Assembly: GCA_001566295.1 (NCBI GenBank)
Contig: KQ964245.1
Span: 2,299,524-2,363,523 of the forward strand
Origin: Microdochium bolleyi
Taxonomy: Eukaryota; Ascomycota; Sordariomycetes; Xylariales; Microdochiaceae
Reading direction: 5' to 3'
DNA length: 64,000 nucleotides
Shown: in pieces, positions 57,660 through 64,000 of the stretch
Layout: every line of letters begins with the position of its first letter
How positions within the stretch are numbered: the first letter of the stretch is position 1
Translations under genes and position numbers: made by a program
Notes under the pieces: generated by a model
What the model saw: the letters and a program-made list of their open reading frames with translations, nothing else
What the model was told of the DNA's origin: nothing
Database searches by the model: none

Positions 57660-58521
57660 ATGGCCAAAAAGTCTTCGCCTCACCCATCTTCGAACGAGGG
57701 CCATCGCTCAAGGTACGTGCCAAATGCTGTGTTCTCACGATGTGGTGGTCCACCTGCCTACTGTTCTCCACAACCGACAGCGGCAACTATAGTAGGCACA
57801 GGGACCACCCTGCGCTGTTACGCCACTATAACCTTACCCGAGCTGGGATCTCCAGCTCACACTCCAACTGCCATTTTGACAGCTCGCATCGTTGGGAAAG
57901 GTCAAGTCACAACCCAAGCTAATCTCAAGCTCTCGTTCCAGCTCCTCCTCTTCTCGCACCATTCGTGCTGAGGGCTCCCGTGCCCACGATGTCCCCAACC
58001 TCTTGACCCTGTATGCGCAGCACTACGGCCAGGATGAGGGCGAGGACGGGGACTACCATCCCATGACGCGGTACAAGCGAGACCTTGACAGGCACGAACA
58101 CTTCTTCAACCACCGCCAGTCCTACCCGTTCAGCGGCTCCACCACGTATGAGGGGGACGCTGAGCGCACGATCCAAAACTTCGACCACGACTGGACACAT
58201 GCAAGTAGTCATGACAACCACAACCACAGCCGCAGTAGCGAATACAACAGCAACAGGGACAGCCGACAGGGTGCCCACGATGGGCACCACTCCGCCTACA
58301 ACCACCATGGCAGTCATGACCACAGCAGTGACGCCAGTGGCAGTGGCAGCAGCAGCAGCGACAGACATCGCTACCCCTACACGGAGCGCTACTACTACCC
58401 CCATGGTACTGGCGAGCGTGAGCCGCGCTCGCACCACGGCAAGAGCAGCAGCGGTGGCAGCAGCAGCAGCAAGAAGCATAAGAGCCGTCGCAGCGACAAG
58501 GATCACAAGGACCGCCGCTAA
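57660..58521 (+). CDS. Ser/His-rich low-complexity protein
   Basis: Proposed exons are 57660..57712 and 57930..58521, coding for 214 aa. The ATG is in CCACCATGGCC, an ideal start context. The 217-bp intron has a GTACGT donor and a GCTAATC branch-like sequence just before the TCAAG acceptor; the acceptor was chosen because it is the one that keeps frame. The protein has a Ser/Arg-rich start, a central ordered-looking stretch (DVPNLLTLYAQHYGQDEGEDGDYHPMTRYKRDLDRHEHFFNHRQ, described here as DVPNLLTLYAQHYG plus an Asp/Glu run and a HEHFFNHRQ end), then His/Ser/Asn-rich low complexity (GHHSAYNHHGSHDHSSD) and a Lys/Arg/Ser tail (KKHKSRRSDKDHKDRR) that may be a nuclear signal. No known domain. Confidence 0.6.
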
Positions 58522-61470
58522 GGGCCAGGATGCTGACGCAATTCCGCCTCGCATACCGCTTGCGCTGCCTCCGCGTCCTATCGATGAGTCCTGTCAGTCC
58601 TGGATTGAGCTGTGTACATGGGAGAGTCCTTTCTGTTTTCGAACCGTTGCATTCGCGCCTCACGATCCCCCCCATTCCCCGGCTTTCCTTGGCTGTTGTA
58701 TAGTCCCGCTGCGCGCTGGCGCTGGTTCGCCGCTGCGCACGCATCTTGTATCGCTAAGCAGTTTTGTTTCTCAAGGATTTGTTTCTGGATGCCTTTCTGC
58801 TTCCGGGCAATCTTTGTATTATTCCTTTAGTTGGCGCATATCCTGGGCTTGGCTTGACTGTCATTTGAGATACCATAGATTAGACATAGACCGCAAGCAA
58901 TACCTGACTTTCCTCCTAAATCCACGCCAACATTGAAAGTTTTGAGATCGTCTGCCCGAAGTCTCCGATGTGGTGCGTGGTCGATCGCCAGGCACGCTAG
59001 CTCTCCGTTGATGGTGCGATCCATTGATTCCCACACTCCATTCGGATGTGTCACGCACGCACGCTCGACAGCAACAACGAGACTAACGTGACTGGGGGGT
59101 TTTCTCGGGCTGCCACGGCCTGTTCTGGACTTGATAGCGTCTGACATTCCACTTCCCTCTCCCCAGGCCCCCCTTCCCCATCTGCACCTGCAAAAGCCCC
59201 GCTAGCTGCTGCAGCACTCAGACTAGAACCCGGACCACACACAGCGCACCCGCAGCCAGCTACAGGAGGAGCTAGACAGGGTCGGTAGGGGCCACGGGGT
59301 GTGGTGGAATACGGGTGGTTGCAAAGCTTAGCACGATGCTTTCCCTTTTCTTTTTTGCTTTTTTTCTTTTCTTCCTCGCTGTTTGCTTAGCTGCTGCTGC
59401 TGCTGTTGCTGCTGCAGAACCCAACGGAATTCTTCAAGCCCCGTGGGTCGCATGGTCCGTGAGGCGTCGTTGAGGCGATGCAGGGTTTCGTTTGGCCCCT
59501 CTGGATCGTGACCTCCACTGCGTCGAGACTTTTCTTTTTCTGTTTTCAAGGGCCCAACATATTTTCCCTCGATCACGCGTGTGGCTTGGACGGCTGCCTG
59601 GGGCCACTAGCAAGTAAGCCAGGTCTGGCTCACGAGTTACACTGCAATCCCCATGGATACCTTTGTCAAAGAGGTGTGTGTGTGTGTGTGTGTGTGTGCG
59701 CTGGGGCGGTTCCTGCATACATTACTCCAGCGGCCTGACAAGGTCGGGGTAGGATGAGTGAGAGAGACATATGCAGTTGTTACACCCCCCCCCCTCTTGA
59801 CACGGCACTCTGCTTTCTTCCCTGACGTGTTGTTGTACACTCCTCTCCCCTACATAACAAGCAACTTCCAGTGAGCTCAAACCCGGTGGCGAGAAGTTTC
59901 GGTGAGCTCTTGTCAGGCAGCGTAGTAAACGTTTGATTGCGACCCAACTATCCTAAGGGGGAATGTCATGAGGGTTGATGCAGTGCATGACGGCATTTGT
60001 CAACTTTCTCCCCCAAGACTCGCGGAGCATTGCGAGTCTCCACTGCCCAGAGAGGAAATTTGCCACCCGGCAGGGCATTTCGGGGCCAGATTGTGGCGCT
60101 TCCGGCGCAGCAGCAGGCCATCTCCCGAGATGACTCTTTCGAGGTTGAAACGAGACGGGGTCGGCGGCAGTCGTGCAGCTGCTTGCAAGCCACGGATGTG
60201 GAAAATGGCTGGCTGGCAGGGTAGTCGGTGTGCCGCAGGAATTGTGTCTTGCAATCAGGTGAGGTCTTTGCTTGAGCACACCCTCGTAGCTCTAGACCTT
60301 TGGTGGCTGAATGTCAAGCGTGCCATGGGGTGTCTTCACTGATCACCGCTCGATGCAACTTTGTGGAATCGACCCGAGGCGTGACCCAGGTGCAAGGATG
60401 TTGTCCTGCTGTGCATTCTCGACGGGTGATCCGGGTTGACTGGGGAGGAGCACGACCATCAGAGATTCGTTGTCAGTCCTGCAGGTCCTGCGTAGCAGTT
60501 TGCGTGCGTGTGCCTGTGAGACACCATCTGCGAGCTGGGCCAATCTGCAGGTGTCCTGGCGGCCTCAATCCGTGCTGCGTCGCTCGACCAGTCAGCCGGT
60601 TGATGAACGCAAGGGTTGATCCACAAGATGTTGGCCTGCATCCTTCGACAGCATTGATGACTCCTCGCCGGAGTATGCGAATCGCATGCAGGACAAATCG
60701 ACTAAACCCGTCCTTGACGGTAGCACCGCTCTTTGGCATTATCAGTGTTGTGTGACTGGGGGAATAGAATGGGAGCCGTGGCAGCAGTCTGGATTGGATC
60801 AGGAATGAGTTACCTCAAGGTACCTAACATTTCGAAGCAGGCTGCTTGGTGTGCACTGCAATGCAGCAACATTCCACCCGCAGAGCACACACATGGCTGG
60901 CAACTCTGTGCCTCTCAGACACGAGCGTCGAGCTTGTCAAACCCAAACACGCCACGTGCAGACAATAGCAAAGGCGCTTGCACCCCGAGGACAAAGAACA
61001 AAGACAACTCCACACATACTCTAGGCTCTAGTCCAGCGAACTGCCGCTCTAGGAAAGTGGGGTCCGGTGCCATCCCACTTGGTGCCGCCTAGCCCGGCAG
61101 GCGCTGGCGGCCTCTGCGCCCAATCAGTGCCTGCGCCTGCTTCATGTGCCTGGATGACGTACGTATGTCAGGGTACAGGCGCGAGTAGATCTGGCTTTTG
61201 ACGAAGTCGCTCCTCCGCGTCCACGGCATCGTAGACAGTCACTATTGCACTTCTTGTATTTACAGCCAGGAGAGCACACAGTCAGTTCGACAGTCAGCCT
61301 CACCGACGTCTCACAATCCGCCCGCGCACAACACCTGCATGCGGAGTGCTGTGTCCATTGCCCGGTTCCTGCCCCGCATCGTCACCACCGCCGCGCTCTT
61401 CACGGCCACCACACCACAGCCAGCACACAGCCTCGCCACACATAGCTATCTGCACAGCACAGCAGGCGTC
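58522..61470. other. Intergenic, 2.9 kb
   Basis: No supported gene. Contains a (GT)n tract at 59674-59698 and T/C-rich runs at about 59340-59375. Confidence 0.5.
59674..59698. repeat. (GT)12 dinucleotide microsatellite
   Basis: Twenty-five bases of uninterrupted GT, in an intergenic region. Confidence 0.9.
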
Positions 61471-62379
61471 ATGGCGTCCTCATTCACCCTCCAGCAGAAA
61501 AAGATCAGCGACGGCTCCTTCGCCATCCTCAAGGACCTCGTGCAGAGCGGGGACGCGCCACCAAGGTCTGCTGCCCAGAAGGCAGCCTCTGCGGCCGACG
61601 CCGCCATCAACAAGGCCAACGACAAGGAGCCCGTCGACGACGGCTACCTGTTCCAGTTTTGGGGCGATGTCTTCAGGGCCGCCGAGCAGGCGCCCAGCAG
61701 CGACCACCCCGTGCTCGACAAGCTGGTGCTGTTTGTCCGGGAGCTCTCGCTGCAGGGGAATGCCGAGATCAAGGTCTGGGAGGTAAGCCATCACTATCAC
61801 CCCGCATTACACTCTCGATACGGCGGATTCCGATACTGACCACGTCCGCAGAAACGCATCTGGAAGGACCTCCCCGTCCTCGGCCCCGCGCTGAGGGAAA
61901 AGCTCGACGTCCCCGGCGAGTCCCGGGACGACAAGGAGCAAGACAAGCTCAACGTCGAGTGGGTCAACTTCCACGCCTTTGCGGCCCGGCTCATGGCCGC
62001 CAACGTCACAGACCTCAGCACGCACGCCCTGTGGATGCTGCGCGACGCGCTCGAGCAGGAGCTCGAGGCGGGCAGCAAGGAGGCGAACCGCGAGGTCCTC
62101 ACCGCGACCGTGTGGATCGAGTACGCCGGCCCGCTGCTGTTTGAGAAGGTCCTGTGGAACCCGAACCCGACCCTCGGCGACGAGGACAAGAGGATGCTGA
62201 AGGCGGGACCGCTGTACAAGGGCGGCCCGGGCCTGAGCTCGGACCGCTGGCTGTTCTGGATGAAGAGGTTCGAGGAGGTGGCGGGCAAGGCAGTGGACGG
62301 TGAGGCCAAGGCTGCGGCGCTGCGGACGGCGAAGCTGATGGAGGTCTGGGCTGAGACGCGGATGAAGCTGCCGCAGTAG
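61471..62379 (+). CDS. DUF3632 family protein
   Basis: Exons are 61471..61782 and 61852..62379, with a phase-0 intron, giving 279 aa. The sequence matches the all-helical DUF3632 family of fungi in overall pattern: FAILKDLVQSGDAPP, GYLFQFWGDVFRAAEQAP, DKLVLFVRELSLQG, KRIWKDLPVLGPALREKLD, EWVNFHAFAARLMAANV, ALWMLRDALEQELE and SSDRWLFWMKRFEEVAG. The function of the family is not established. An in-frame upstream ATG at 61339 would add 44 residues (MRSAVSIARFLPRIVTTAALF) that could be a mitochondrial presequence. I preferred 61471 for its better start context and the alignment of the core, but either is possible. Confidence 0.78.
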
Positions 62380-62891
62380 ATTCTGAAGAACATGACGAAG
62401 ACACTACCTATACTCAACGCTCAGTAACGTGAAGCATGCCTGCCATGTATGTGCCGTGAAGAGCGGTAACAGCTCGTCTCATCTGCGAGCACACCAACAC
62501 AATTCCTGCTCTCTTGACACGGATACCTTGTGAATTGTGATCCGCTAGGTGACTCCTTTGTGCACATATCGAAGTTTCAAAACCGACTCTGACCACGGCG
62601 TACCCTGCGCGACGTTATGGGAGAGACACAAATCACATGGGGAAAGAGCCCTTATGCATCACATGAATCAGGGGCAAGAGGTGGAAGTGAGTTCGATTTG
62701 CCTGGGACTAGTTGTAAAACGCTATGTTGGACAACAATGCGGATACAACTAAACCCTTCTTTTTTTTCAACCACTTTCCCTCTATTGGTCCAGAACGTCT
62801 ACAACCCTCTCCAGAATCCTGGGATGTATTTCCATATAAAGGCTTCCACATTCTCGGTCACAACTTGTTTTGCTTCTTTGTCTCGAGTGCT
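62380..62891. other. Convergent intergenic region
   Basis: About 510 bp between the DUF3632 and epimerase stop codons. Nothing supported. Confidence 0.5.
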
Positions 62892-64000
62892 TTAAGCACG
62901 GCTGAACTTCCACGAGGCGTTCCAGGTGTACTTCTCACCGGGACCGGTGAGCTGGGCCTCCTTGCGACCCCACTCAGGGCTGTTGTGTGAAAAGGGTTCC
63001 GGTCAGTATATTCCCATGCAACGAGGCTGCCTCTTGGGGCGGGAGGGGGGTGGGGAGAACCTACTGGTTGATGCCGTCGACATAGTCGTGGGGCTCGATG
63101 GCGATGCACGAGGAGCGGGTGACGTTGGCGCGGCCCGCGGCGGGGATGCCCTGGGTGGACTTGAGCTTGTTGTCGGTGCCCGAGAACCAGTTGCAGCTGT
63201 AGGCCTGGACGCCGAGCTGGTCCGTCTTGAGCTCGGCCTTGATGCCGCTGAACTGGGAGGCGAGGGTCACGACGACGGCGTCCTTGGGGGCCTTGTCGAT
63301 GAGCCAGTAGCCTGTGACAGAAAGACACGGTGAGTTTTAGTATGAAGAGCGCTTCAGGGGCAGGAGATGGAGAGGGGGCATGGCGTACCGTTGTAGCCCT
63401 CGCACTGGCCGCCGGCGCCGCAGTTGCCGGGGAACTCGGGGCTGCCGCTGGCGTGGCCGATCTGGATGCCGCGCTTGCTGGCGAAGTCGTTGATGGAGCC
63501 GGGCTTGGCGGTGGCGATCTCGCCCGTGGGGACGGCGTCGTCGCCCGCGACGAGGTAGCGGCTCGAGTAGGGCATGTACAGGGTGTGGTTCCAGATCTTG
63601 TCGGTGACGGGGTTGCGGTACGCGTCGAGGTTGAAGTAGGTGTGCTGGGTGAGCATGAGGGGCGTCTTGGCCTCGGGCGACTTGGCCGACATCTCAATCT
63701 TCCAGGTGCTGTCGCGGACGCTGTACTTGACCTCGGCCTTGACGTCGCCGATCATGCCGAGGGACGAGTTGGAGGCGTCGAGGATGGCAAAGGTGATGGA
63801 GTCGCGCGTGTGCTCCTTGATGTTCCAGTTGCGGAACGACCAGTTGTTGGTGCCGCTGTGGAGAGTGTTGTTGCCGTCGTTCTTCTGAGTGTAGAACGTC
63901 TTGGGGCCGATCGTGTACTTGGCGTTGCCGATACGGTTCACGTAGCGGCCGGGGATGGCGTTGTACACGGGGTGGGAGGGGTCGACGGCTGGCGGGTGGG
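62892..64000 (-). CDS. Aldose 1-epimerase (mutarotase), 5' end outside the window
   Basis: Exons are complement(63389..>64000, 63065..63311, 62892..62979); the reading frame is still open at base 64000, so the N-terminus is missing. The enzyme interconverts alpha and beta anomers of aldoses such as galactose and glucose. Seen are YNAIPGRYVNRIGNAKY, NTLHSGTNNWSFRNW (the LH-G-G-like substrate loop), LMLTQHTYFNLDAYRNP (catalytic His) and CIAIEPHDYVDGINQ (with the Glu expected as catalytic base). The end (GEKYTWNASWKFSRA) is typical of fungal members. Many fungal homologues are secreted; no signal peptide can be checked here. The second intron (phase 2) interrupts NQ/HPEW, and its junction restores NHPEWGRKEA. 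Confidence 0.9.

Overview
The window is nuclear DNA from a filamentous ascomycete, most probably a Sordariomycete. Genes are widely spaced and carry short introns (about 50-110 bp) with GTAAGT/GTGAGT/GTACGT donors. Third codon positions favour C/G. The gene set is typical of Pezizomycotina: DUF3431, DUF3632, a rhodopsin-domain protein, HookA, a Pra1/Asp f 2 zincophore and a small secreted Cys-rich protein. I recognise 23 protein-coding loci, two of them cut by the window edges. No rRNA, tRNA, CRISPR array or clear transposon was found.

Left part (1-9 kb): the 3' end of a SWIM-type zinc-finger protein, the proteasome lid subunit Rpn8, cytosolic adenylate kinase, a small secreted six-cysteine protein, and a DUF3431 type II membrane protein.

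Zinc locus (9-15.7 kb): this is the most interesting part. A plasma-membrane ZIP transporter has an N-terminal ectodomain with three C-x2-H-x5-C motifs. Next to it is a small GPI-type secreted protein with three copies of CEPHGDHWHC or CQPHGDHWHC. This protein is transcribed divergently from a Pra1/Asp f 2-type zincophore that ends in CHTHSDGVVHC. ZIP-zincophore synteny is known in fungi. What stands out here is the middle gene. All six introns that cut the 10-residue motif, in two different genes, fall in the codon of motif position 8, and five of the six are phase 2. This suggests that one exon module was duplicated and shared between a surface zinc binder and the transporter. The shared 1.3-kb promoter is rich in PacC-like GCCARG sites.

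Middle (17-38 kb): an APC-family permease, a rhodopsin-domain membrane protein, the dynein adaptor HookA, a 150-aa protein with six Cys-Pro motifs resembling heme-regulatory motifs, a small probable mitochondrial membrane protein, AP-3 sigma, a GCN4-like bZIP factor with an intronic ATGACTCAT site and an unresolved 5' reading frame, frataxin, a GNAT-fold protein and a MYND-finger protein.

Right part (38-64 kb): an 11.4-kb stretch without convincing genes, rich in homopolymers and microsatellites. It is followed by a MARVEL-like four-TM protein, a 719-aa ankyrin protein, a Ser/His-rich low-complexity protein, a DUF3632 protein and the 3' part of a secreted-type aldose 1-epimerase running off the right edge.

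All exon boundaries were inferred by eye from splice consensus, frame continuity and family conservation. Nothing was verified with transcripts or database searches.
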